A stretch of 64,000 bases of DNA from the NCBI GenBank assembly GCA_017849585.1, contig JAFIGT010000039.1, positions 62,001 through 126,000 on the forward strand, read 5' to 3'. Positions 52,428 through 60,143 of the stretch are shown one piece after another. Origin of the DNA: Verrucomicrobium sp. GTDB lineage: Bacteria; Verrucomicrobiota; Verrucomicrobiia; Methylacidiphilales; UBA1321. The position numbers and the translations under genes were made by a program. The notes beneath the pieces are model-generated. The model was not told the origin of the DNA and did not search any database. It saw only the letters and a program-made list of their open reading frames with translations. Position 1 is the stretch's first letter. Every line of letters begins with the position of its first letter.

Positions 52428-53153
52428 TTACTTGAGCGAAACGTTATCCAGACCGAATCCAGCTTGAGACATTGCGGCGGTGAAACTGAAACTGGAGAAG
52501 CCCGTTCCGTTGAGAGGTGTTTGAAAATAGTGGACCTCATTCACACGCGTTAACTCACCGTTCTCCGGGCCGTAAGCGATGCTGTAACTGCCGCTACCGT
52601 CGAAGTTTCCCTTGAGCTGGAAGCGATAGACATTGGCCGTGGTGAGCGTATTTTTTTCCGCGTTATAAACCGAGGCTTGAAAAGCATCCTCCGCGAGATT
52701 CTGCCACCTCTTGCCGTCAAACGCCTGCAGCGTTAGTCGTCCCGGAGCGCTTCCCTGAACCAGGCGCAGATTGACTGAAGGGAGCGGGGCACCCTTTTCA
52801 TTGAGGCAGAGATTAAAACTCCGCGCCATGGAGGTACCGGGATCTTCCGCGACGAAATAGAACTCCAGATCGAACGACGGCAGCGGGTTTGGCACGCCAC
52901 GAGCGATGGCATTTTTATCACCGGGTTTCATCCAGACAGCATAATCCGAACTGCGGGCGAAGCCGGGCATGCGAACTGGCTTGGAACTGCTTTGGCCCAA
53001 GCCCCAGTTCACGGGTTGGCCTGTTGGGGGATTTCCCTCAAGCAAGGACCACTTCTCGAAATCACCATTGGGCAGCATATTTTCCGCGCCGCTCATCAGG
53101 CATGGGCAGAGCATTAGCCAACTCGAAGTCAGGAGGAGGAATGTTTTTATCAT
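52428..53153 (-). CDS. Secreted unanchored paralogue of the PEP-CTERM protein
   Basis: A 241-residue exported protein with a signal peptide of about 22 residues. The body starts NMLPNGDFEKW and ends GFGLDNVSLK, where the PEP-CTERM paralogue downstream continues with VVPEPQ and an anchor. Corresponding strands can be followed across the whole mature domain. The protein therefore seems to be the same beta-sandwich without the sorting signal, and should be released or bound differently. Its ATG lies four bases after the stop of the GH71/99-like gene, so the two form one transcript. Confidence 0.82.
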   Translation of the reverse strand: MIKTFLLLTSSWLMLCPCLMSGAENMLPNGDFEKWSLLEGNPPTGQPVNWGLGQSSSKPVRMPGFARSSDYAVWMKPGDKNAIARGVPNPLPSFDLEFYFVAEDPGTSMARSFNLCLNEKGAPLPSVNLRLVQGSAPGRLTLQAFDGKRWQNLAEDAFQASVYNAEKNTLTTANVYRFQLKGNFDGSGSYSIAYGPENGELTRVNEVHYFQTPLNGTGFSSFSFTAAMSQAGFGLDNVSLK

Positions 53154-53157
53154 AGGA

Positions 53158-54732
53158 TTATCGGGGTTGAAGGGTGGAAGAAGCGGTCGATTCTGTCAGG
53201 TTGACGTAGCGAAATTCTAGGCCTCCCTCGTCTTTGCGTTGGGATTCCTTGGTAATGTGGGTGATCGGCGGCAGGGCACGGGCCTTCCCGCCGAGGGTGA
53301 CCGTTACGGCTCCCGCGTTTACGGACCCCAACACACCATACGACACTCCGGAGGGGAGGGCAACCGTGTCGCCACCTTTGAGTGCGAGTGTGGTTGGCGC
53401 CTTGACGTGGGCCCAATAGAAAGCCTTGGGCGCATACGCCGGCGATTCGACGAACGATCCCTCATGCGTCAGATCCGCCTTCAGCTTTCCATAACGCGGC
53501 GACTTCGTCGTCACCTGATCGGGGATGCGCAGCGGATACGCTACGATAACGGTATCTTTCGTGGCTTGGGGAGCTTGACCGGTCTTGAACCACTCGTTGT
53601 AGTAAGCGAAAACGCGCAGCAGGCAATCGCCTTTGGTGGCTGTCGGACCGACATCGCTTTCCTCCTCGTAATCATTCCACGTCAACACGAACATCCGTTG
53701 TGCATTGGCTTTCAGCGCATTGGCGTAGGTCTCATGGATGCGGCCGAAATTCGGTTCCGTATAGGCCACGTTGCCCCGATAGTAGCCGGGACTCACTGTC
53801 CATAGATAGGGAACAGTGAAGGCCTTTTGAAAAATCTCTTGCTCCTTCATGCCGTCCAGTGGAGATGCCGGACTGAACATGTAGACGCCGTCGGCAATTT
53901 TGTTCCATTCACGTACGAGATCATGCGGCCGGATATCCGCGATGAAGAAAAACTTTTTACCCTCGGCGCGAAGTTCCTGCAGAACCTGTCGCCAGCCCGC
54001 ATCCGGCATGGGAGCGCCCGGTTGTGGCGCGGCGCGTTGATGATCCTTGTAGCAGTCGCTCCCGAAATGAATGATCACGGGCCGTCCGTCAATTTTCCAC
54101 AACGCGGGGGAATCCGGCGTTAAATCAAGCGCCCCCGTCAAAGATCGCTTCCAGGCGGCAACGTCCAGCGTGCGGATCTTTCCTCCGGTCTCGCCAGAAA
54201 AATTCCAGATATCCGGATTCAGTGCGAGCTTCATACCGAGTCTCTCCGCTTCCGGCAACCAGGTCAGGAAGGTTTTGAGTCCGGCCAGTGGTGCATTGCT
54301 TTCGGTCAAGGGCTGCGCCGGATCATAATCCGGCAAGGGTTGCATATCGAACGTCACGATATCGAATCCCGCGCTTTTCATCTGGCAGAGTACGACGCGC
54401 GCGGCGGCTTTCTCCAACTGATAATACTCCGCGCTGCCGACTGCGGGTTCCAATTCCGGGAACGTCACGCCGGGTACGAGGGGATAATTCTGAATGCCAC
54501 TGCTCTGTTTGGCGCGCTGATAATCATACCCTTTTTGCTTCCAGGTCTTCGTTCCATTCAAAGCGCCCACGGGCGAATACCAGGAAATATAACTGACGGC
54601 CACCTCGCGTTTGGGGCTGTTTGTGGGTTCCTCGGCATGCAAGCGCGCTTGACAGGCGCTCGAGAGCAAGCAGGCGAGAACGAAGCAGGTAGGTCGAAAA
54701 GACCGCGAAAAGCGAAGGCTCATTCTTAACAT
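53158..54732 (-). CDS. Secreted GH71/GH99-like glycoside hydrolase
   Basis: A 524-residue exported protein with an N-terminal signal that includes cysteines (LACLLSSACQA), so a lipoprotein is possible but the lipobox is imperfect. The barrel has VAVSYISWYSPVG, FDIVTFDMQPLPDYD, LGMKLALNPD, RPVIIHFG, and LTWNDYEEESDVGP; the last resembles the WNDYxE end motif of GH71 alpha-1,3-glucanases and the related GH99 group. The final 90 residues form a beta-sandwich. The substrate is not shown by the sequence. It begins the minus-strand group and diverges from an AraC gene. Two ATG codons (54732, 54723) are possible starts. Confidence 0.72.
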   Translation of the reverse strand: MLRMSLRFSRSFRPTCFVLACLLSSACQARLHAEEPTNSPKREVAVSYISWYSPVGALNGTKTWKQKGYDYQRAKQSSGIQNYPLVPGVTFPELEPAVGSAEYYQLEKAAARVVLCQMKSAGFDIVTFDMQPLPDYDPAQPLTESNAPLAGLKTFLTWLPEAERLGMKLALNPDIWNFSGETGGKIRTLDVAAWKRSLTGALDLTPDSPALWKIDGRPVIIHFGSDCYKDHQRAAPQPGAPMPDAGWRQVLQELRAEGKKFFFIADIRPHDLVREWNKIADGVYMFSPASPLDGMKEQEIFQKAFTVPYLWTVSPGYYRGNVAYTEPNFGRIHETYANALKANAQRMFVLTWNDYEEESDVGPTATKGDCLLRVFAYYNEWFKTGQAPQATKDTVIVAYPLRIPDQVTTKSPRYGKLKADLTHEGSFVESPAYAPKAFYWAHVKAPTTLALKGGDTVALPSGVSYGVLGSVNAGAVTVTLGGKARALPPITHITKESQRKDEGGLEFRYVNLTESTASSTLQPR

Positions 54733-54759
54733 ATTGATTTAATTGCTGCATTGGCGCTA

Positions 54760-54791
54760 GGCTAAAGATGGAACAGTTATAGGATAAAGAT
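54760..54791. promoter_or_regulatory. Direct repeat GG(C/A)TAAAGAT between AraC and GH71-like genes
   Basis: GGCTAAAGAT (54760-54769) and GGATAAAGAT (54782-54791) match in nine of ten positions and are 22 bases apart. They lie in the 65-base gap between the divergent genes at 54732 and 54798. The second copy overlaps the region where a ribosome site for the AraC gene would be. This fits binding, and possibly autoregulation, by the AraC protein. Confidence 0.5.
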
Positions 54792-54797
54792 AACAAT

Positions 54798-55667
54798 ATG
54801 CGCCAAGTGGAAGAAAAGGCCCGATTCCGTAAATTGCTCGACGAGCTCTTTCGCCACTCCTTTCCCAGTAAGGTATTTCTGGTCAGCCAGCCGGGGACTG
54901 TGGCGGGTCTCGAGCAATCTGCGACCTACGACGGACCACGTGTCAGCGTGTGCCTGTTCGGTACGGCGCGCTATTCGGTGCGTTCGGGAAACAATGTGAG
55001 CGAAGTCCAGCTCAAGCGTGGCGAGGCTATCTACGCGCTGCCCGATTGCGTGATGGAGCCGCACGCACAATCCAGTTACCTCTCCTTTGGTATTGTCTAT
55101 TTGCCGCAATTCACCCGGCTGCTTCTAGCGCGAAAGCTGCTTTCCCGTAAAAATAATTTTCAGCACAACTTCCTCATGAGCTACCATAATCCGGCCCAGC
55201 TCGATGAAGATGGTCAGGACATTGCGCGCTTGATCAGCCGTTGTCACAAGCGGAGCCCCGATAGCCTCTATCTTACCCGCCTCGTGCAAACCCTCCTCAT
55301 TCGCACGCGGGAAATGCTCGACGACAAACCTGCCGAAATGCCGCATGGTAAGGCGTATTTTACCTGGCAAGCCGCGTGTCAATTTGTACACGAACACCTG
55401 CATCAGCCGATTGGTCGCGACGATGTCGCTCGCTTCCTTGGCCTGCATGCCAATCACGTTTCGCGGCTTTTTGCGCAGTTTGAACATGGCTCCTTCAATC
55501 AGCATGTGCTGGAGTCTCGGCTGGAGCGCGCGCAGGCCCTGTTGAAAAATCCGGCGCTCAATATTTCCGAGATCGCTCGCGCCAGCGGTTTTTCCGACGC
55601 GAACTATTTCATTCGTTGCTATCGCAAGAAATACGGGAAATCGCCCGGGAAAGCGCGTGCAGCCTGA
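54798..55667 (+). CDS. AraC-family transcriptional regulator
   Basis: A 289-residue AraC protein. The N-terminal domain includes VCLFGTARYSVRSG and LKRGEAIYALPDCVMEPHA, a cupin-like sensor. The helix-turn-helix units are RDDVARFLGLHANHVSRLFAQ and ISEIARASGFSDANYFIRCYRKKYG. It faces away from the GH71-like gene across a 65-base gap with a direct repeat, and probably controls the whole hydrolase group from 54.7 kb down to 43.4 kb. Its 3' end converges with the Verru_Chthon cassette. Confidence 0.92.
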   Translation: MRQVEEKARFRKLLDELFRHSFPSKVFLVSQPGTVAGLEQSATYDGPRVSVCLFGTARYSVRSGNNVSEVQLKRGEAIYALPDCVMEPHAQSSYLSFGIVYLPQFTRLLLARKLLSRKNNFQHNFLMSYHNPAQLDEDGQDIARLISRCHKRSPDSLYLTRLVQTLLIRTREMLDDKPAEMPHGKAYFTWQAACQFVHEHLHQPIGRDDVARFLGLHANHVSRLFAQFEHGSFNQHVLESRLERAQALLKNPALNISEIARASGFSDANYFIRCYRKKYGKSPGKARAA

Positions 55668-55681
55668 TGCCGAATCATTCT

Positions 55682-58246
55682 CTACGGGCGTAGATTGCGC
55701 GAAAAATACTGGCTCACTTTTCCCGTCTTGTCCCGAATGAGCAAGGTCTCGGTGCGTTGCTCCGCCTGTACGATGATGTTCTGATTGGAGGTTTGCAAGA
55801 TGGCCTGCCCAATGGCATGGACCGTGTAGGCGTTGCTCCGCACCTCCATCAGGTCGATCACTCCGCGTACCAACGCCTCGCTGTCTTCTCCTGTATCGGC
55901 GACCGAGGCCAGTTCGACTAATTCTCCGCGTGACAGAAAAAGCTTATCGAATCCGTAATCGCGGCCCGCATTGGCTGAGCTGGATTTGGTGAATTCGGAA
56001 ACTGCGGTTTGGAGCGTGTCGGCTTGCGAGCTGTTGATCTGAGCGGTCGCGGCATTGTCCTTGTAAGCGTCGGTGACGGCGGCGAGAAATCCATTCCGGC
56101 GTTGCACGAGAGAAGTGCCGCTGGCATCGAGAAACGGCACCAGCGCGTTCTTGCGAAAGGCATTCAAGTTGATCAAACCGCCCCGCCCGACATCCGCGTC
56201 GCGCACGTAGTAGGGGGTTGCGCTCGACGTGGAAATTTTGTACGGCGTGCAAAAAAGATCCAGCAGCGCCCAATCGGGCACCTGCAAACTCCTCTGGGGT
56301 TGGAGCCGCACCGTACGAAATGGCACCCCGTTGGTCGAGCATTCCACTCCTGTGTGCACAAATCCCAGCTCCGCGACCGACTCCACCACGCCATTTAGGT
56401 TTCCAGGCTTACTCGCAGCAGGAGGAAAGCGCACGCTCACAGCGCTGAGAGCTCCCGAATTGTCTGTATCCTGCTGGGCATTCAGACCTGCCTTGGCGAT
56501 TCCCTTCACGGGGGGCGTCCCAAAGGTGTTGCCACTGGCGCGTGCAACCCAGTCGTTACTGTTTTTATTTACGTTCGGATCGCTCACTTCGATGGATGGG
56601 ATCTGTGTCTTATCGAGATTTGTAGTATCTAGGACGTAACCAAGTCCAACGCTTCCCGGAAAAGCCCCTTGAGTGGCGACGTCGATCCGCACTGGATCCG
56701 ACGATTTATCGGTCAGGGCGAGGCGTAGATTCAATCGGTTTGGCCGTGCCGAGCCATTGATTCGAAAATTCCGACTGATGACCCGGCATTGACCGGCGGC
56801 AAGTGTCCGGTTCGCGGCTCCACCTAATTCGGTATCGGTAATTAATTCTGAGACATTGGGTGTTGGTGTGCCCGGGTAACTGGCATTAATGCCATAAAGA
56901 AAAATCAGATTGTATTGTCTCAGATCCGGAATGGAACTAATCCCGTAGTTTTCTGGTAGGTAGATTTCGATGAAGTAAGTGGCGTTGTAGCCATCCGTAT
57001 TGCTCGCGTCTTTCGTGGAATTTTTTTCGACCCAAACAGCCACCTCTGTGATGCGAGGTCCCCGCGTATTACCGAAAATTCCTTCGGCCTGATTGTTGAG
57101 TCCCACCACGATTTTTCCGGGTGCGGCCACGTACCCCCGGATAGGCTCGACGATATCCATGGTGCTTTCCCGTGCGCGCACGTATTCGATGAGATTAAGG
57201 GCGATCTGTTCGGGTCGAACGGGTGCGAATTTTTCAGCGAGGCTATGCCCCGGATTCATGGGCCAGTCCGTCCGATTGAGTAGCGCGGTGATAGTGGAGG
57301 TGACGATTGCGAGTTTGTCGCTGGCGGAGGCTCCCGCGATGTTGCTGCGGAGTCCGGGATCGGCGCTCTCGTCCTTGAGGATGTTTAGATAGGGCTGCGA
57401 ACCGGCCATGCTTCCCCGTGTCGTCAGCATGAGGCGAAGTTCGCCGAAGAGATTGAGTTCCGGGGCGCGATTGAGGATGGAGAGATCGAAGCGATTCGTA
57501 TCGATCAACGCGCTGATCGTGGCATCCACCGCCCGGGCTTCATCGAGGGAATGGAAATAATGCTTGCCGGTGCGCGTGCTCTTGAGTGTGTCGGCGAGGC
57601 TTGCATTGAGGCTGGGAAAAATCAGCAGGTTCATTTGCGACGGATCCCAGCGTGGCACGGTAACGGATCGACGCCATGCCGTGTTAAGGTTGATTTTTGC
57701 TCCCTCATCGTCCGACCAAAAGGCGAAGCGTCCCACGAGCGGATTGCTTTTGTTATAGGCAGGAACCGTTCCGTTCGAAGCCACCAGAGTGCCATCCTGC
57801 CGTAGGTAGATCCAGCGGACCTTCAGATTCACATTCTGCGCCGTGATCAGGTTGCGCGAGGGGGTGAAGAGATTCGGCAGATTCAGATCGACTGCAATGT
57901 CGGTTGAGTCGCCGCTTTGCGCAGCTCCGGAATGAAGCTCCACATTTTTTAAGTCCGTCGCGGTGATGGAGGTGCCGCTGAGCGTCGCGCGGGTGATGCG
58001 ACCGGGCTGCGAAATCCAGAGGCTGCCCGTCTGCGTGCCTTGTGCGATTCTCGCGGCAGCCACGTCAACGGCCGCCTGGGCGAGATGTTGTGCGCGCACG
58101 CCCTGCAAGTGGGCGTCTGCCGAAAAACGTTCCGTGCGCATGCTGGTCAGGAAGCCAACCACAAGAATCGTGATGAGACTGATGAAGAACAGCGACATCA
58201 CCAGCGCGACACCTCGTTGAGAGGAGTTGAAGAAGTGACGGTTCAT
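55682..58246 (-). CDS. Verru_Chthon cassette protein A, GspK-like minor pseudopilin
   Basis: An 854-residue protein. The N terminus RGVALVMSLFFISLI followed by RTERFSADAHLQG and QHLAQAAVDVAAARI matches GspK/PilX, including the lack of the +5 glutamate. At about residue 180 the phrase AFWSDDEGAKINLN matches the DExGKINLN region of GspK. The long remainder is mostly beta-rich and I cannot place it. This is the protein known as Verru_Chthon cassette protein A. It is the last gene of a four-gene unit, and its ATG overlaps the preceding stop (ATGA at 58246-58243). It probably caps a pseudopilus, by comparison with GspK. Confidence 0.88.
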   Translation of the reverse strand: MNRHFFNSSQRGVALVMSLFFISLITILVVGFLTSMRTERFSADAHLQGVRAQHLAQAAVDVAAARIAQGTQTGSLWISQPGRITRATLSGTSITATDLKNVELHSGAAQSGDSTDIAVDLNLPNLFTPSRNLITAQNVNLKVRWIYLRQDGTLVASNGTVPAYNKSNPLVGRFAFWSDDEGAKINLNTAWRRSVTVPRWDPSQMNLLIFPSLNASLADTLKSTRTGKHYFHSLDEARAVDATISALIDTNRFDLSILNRAPELNLFGELRLMLTTRGSMAGSQPYLNILKDESADPGLRSNIAGASASDKLAIVTSTITALLNRTDWPMNPGHSLAEKFAPVRPEQIALNLIEYVRARESTMDIVEPIRGYVAAPGKIVVGLNNQAEGIFGNTRGPRITEVAVWVEKNSTKDASNTDGYNATYFIEIYLPENYGISSIPDLRQYNLIFLYGINASYPGTPTPNVSELITDTELGGAANRTLAAGQCRVISRNFRINGSARPNRLNLRLALTDKSSDPVRIDVATQGAFPGSVGLGYVLDTTNLDKTQIPSIEVSDPNVNKNSNDWVARASGNTFGTPPVKGIAKAGLNAQQDTDNSGALSAVSVRFPPAASKPGNLNGVVESVAELGFVHTGVECSTNGVPFRTVRLQPQRSLQVPDWALLDLFCTPYKISTSSATPYYVRDADVGRGGLINLNAFRKNALVPFLDASGTSLVQRRNGFLAAVTDAYKDNAATAQINSSQADTLQTAVSEFTKSSSANAGRDYGFDKLFLSRGELVELASVADTGEDSEALVRGVIDLMEVRSNAYTVHAIGQAILQTSNQNIIVQAEQRTETLLIRDKTGKVSQYFSRNLRP

Positions 58247-59049
58247 CGGTAGTTTTTTAACGCGACGGTAAAGGTGGCGATGGACGCCCCGCTCTTGATG
58301 GAGGCGGGCAGGGTATTAATGAAAGTTTCCGGCGTATCACTGGCACTGGCCAAGGGAATCGGACTGGGCGCGCGCTTGGCACTTACTTCGTCGAGAAAGA
58401 CGAGAGAGATTTTGATACACGCAGGCAATTGATTGGCGGGGGAGGTCTTGCGGGAATTGCCGAGATAGGCGGTGCCATCCTTGTTGTAAGCCTGCACCCA
58501 AAGACCAAGTACATTCTCCAGGAAGAGACCCCGGTATTGACTCGCCTTTGTCGCCGGAGCTACGAGATTGAGCATGCTGTCGCTGATCCATTTGTCCGGA
58601 TCGCTCGCATCATAAATCAGATAATTGGCGTCTGTCGGATTCACCAACATTCGACAAAGATTCGCTCGATTGCCGTCGCGGCGGATGAAATATCCCACCT
58701 CCGCGATATTGCCGCTCGAGGAATCGGTGGCTACGGGTGCCTGCCAGAAGATGGAGTGGGGATAATTAAGCGTCACGCTTGTAGGGTTGATTACCAGTTG
58801 CAATGCGGTGTCGGCCGTGTCGGGTGAGACGATCGCCTGCCGTAGTTCACGCCCCATGAAGGTGAGGGCCGACCGCGCGCGATTGCGATGTTGGTTTTGA
58901 CTCAGTCCTTTGGTCCAGACGCGGCTCATCTGGTCGGAAAGGCCCACCAGGATCAGCATCACCAGTAACAGCACTGCCATCGCGGCGAGTATTTCCACGA
59001 GAGAAAAACCAGCGCGGGAGCGTGAATGGTTACTTGGAGAGCGTTGCAT
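58243..59049 (-). CDS. Verru_Chthon cassette protein C, GspJ-like minor pseudopilin
   Basis: A 268-residue prepilin-like protein. A basic leader ends in Gly before FSLVEILAAMAVLLLVMLI, with Glu at +5. The following HRNRARSALTFMGRELRQAI parallels the GspJ segment ending ERDLRQAV. The rest is a beta-rich domain with YFIRRDGNRANLCRM and FLENVLGLWVQAYN. I take ATG at 59049; the frame opens with GTG at 59061, 12 bases further up. It overlaps the B gene by 20 bases and the A gene by four, so the cassette is translated as a unit. Confidence 0.88.
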   Translation of the reverse strand: MQRSPSNHSRSRAGFSLVEILAAMAVLLLVMLILVGLSDQMSRVWTKGLSQNQHRNRARSALTFMGRELRQAIVSPDTADTALQLVINPTSVTLNYPHSIFWQAPVATDSSSGNIAEVGYFIRRDGNRANLCRMLVNPTDANYLIYDASDPDKWISDSMLNLVAPATKASQYRGLFLENVLGLWVQAYNKDGTAYLGNSRKTSPANQLPACIKISLVFLDEVSAKRAPSPIPLASASDTPETFINTLPASIKSGASIATFTVALKNYR

Positions 59050-59482
59050 GCAGGACTTCACGATTGGGGCGTTTTTCCGGATCGGATACTGTCGTGGGCC
59101 AGCTGAAAGTGTGTGTGGTAAGTACTAGGTGACTGCCCAGATCCGCCACCTCGGTGCTCGAGTTCGGCAAGCGTCCCACCACTGCGCATTGATACAGCGA
59201 ACTCGTATTGGCCGCGATCAGCGGCTTGTCTGCTCCGTCGGTTTGGAGCTGGCCCTGATTGTCGAAAAAGTAATTCACTGGTGTCCCGACGACCAGCGCA
59301 TCCTTGCCCGACTGCAGGCGGCCGGTCACTTGCGCCATCATCGAGGCCAGCACGGTATCCGAGCCCGATTGTTTGCTCGCGATCAGTCCCACGCTCAGTA
59401 ATCCAAAAATGGAGACCATGGCAAACGAGACGATGCCGAGAGCCACCACCACCTCTACCATGCTGAAACCCGCGCGCCTCAT
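59030..59482 (-). CDS. Verru_Chthon cassette protein B, GspI-like minor pseudopilin
   Basis: A 150-residue protein. The short leader MRRAG precedes FSMVEVVVALGIVSFAMVS, with Glu at +5, as in GspI. The rest is small and contains a cysteine (YQCAVVG). The start at 59482 gives an ATGA overlap with the D gene (stop at 59479) and the correct prepilin leader. The longer open frame to 59827 adds unrelated arginine-rich sequence antisense-like to the D gene, and was rejected. Length fits GspI (about 130 residues). Confidence 0.88.
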   Translation of the reverse strand: MRRAGFSMVEVVVALGIVSFAMVSIFGLLSVGLIASKQSGSDTVLASMMAQVTGRLQSGKDALVVGTPVNYFFDNQGQLQTDGADKPLIAANTSSLYQCAVVGRLPNSSTEVADLGSHLVLTTHTFSWPTTVSDPEKRPNREVLHATLSK

Positions 59483-60075
59483 GGACGTTCGATTTTGGGA
59501 ATACCGGTATAGACGTTCAGGACGATGTCGTAGTAATTCGACGCCACGGCCGAATGATCCTGCACCAGTCGCAAAACAGGCATGGTGTTTGCCTTGATCT
59601 GCGCGCTCTCCATCGTGCCGTCGGCGAGGAAGACCTGGTAGGTGTAGTGACTCGCGCTGATCGTCTTTCCGGAATATTTCAGATCGCCGATGGCGGGCGA
59701 GAGGGTGGGTTTGTCTGTGACGAAGACGCCGCTGTTCGTGCTGTCCACGACCACCTCTGCGGGGAGGAGCGTCCACGGCGAAACCATGCTCCAAGTTTGC
59801 GTCCCCGACTTGTATTCGACGAGACAAAAGAGGCGGTAATCGAGCTTGGCGTCACCCGTGTTGATTGCCATCACCAAGGCCGTTGATGTGTTGCGCGAGA
59901 TTGAATTTTGTCGGGCTTGATTGGCCAGTTCAGCGATCTGGTTGCCGCTGTTCACCAGCTTTGCGGCGCGCAAGGAATTAATTGCCGGGAAGCCCACCGT
60001 GCCGATCAATGTCATGATTGCGATGGTTACCAATAATTCCGTCAGGGAAAAAGCGGCGTTCGTTTTCATGGGCAT
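59479..60075 (-). CDS. Verru_Chthon cassette protein D, GspH-like minor pseudopilin
   Basis: A 198-residue prepilin-like protein, first in the cassette. The leader MPMKTNAA precedes FSLTELLVTIAIMTLIGTVG, with Glu at +5. The residue before the cleavage point is Ala, where Gly is usual. The segment NSGNQIAELANQARQNSISRN matches GspH, where it reads LxxALxxARxxAIxRG. Possible starts are ATG at 60075 and 60069, and a TTG at 60093; none has a clear Shine-Dalgarno. The gene is followed by B, C and A in the order H-I-J-K of type II secretion operons. Confidence 0.88.
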   Translation of the reverse strand: MPMKTNAAFSLTELLVTIAIMTLIGTVGFPAINSLRAAKLVNSGNQIAELANQARQNSISRNTSTALVMAINTGDAKLDYRLFCLVEYKSGTQTWSMVSPWTLLPAEVVVDSTNSGVFVTDKPTLSPAIGDLKYSGKTISASHYTYQVFLADGTMESAQIKANTMPVLRLVQDHSAVASNYYDIVLNVYTGIPKIERP

Positions 60076-60143
60076 CGAAGGTGATGAGGGCAATCCTGAT
60101 CAGCAGGGCAGACGATTCCGTAGTACTATATCGGTCGGGATTG

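Noticed and set aside
59483-59827. N-terminal extension of the B pseudopilin
   Set aside because: It is arginine-rich shadow sequence of the D gene; the prepilin leader begins at 59482.
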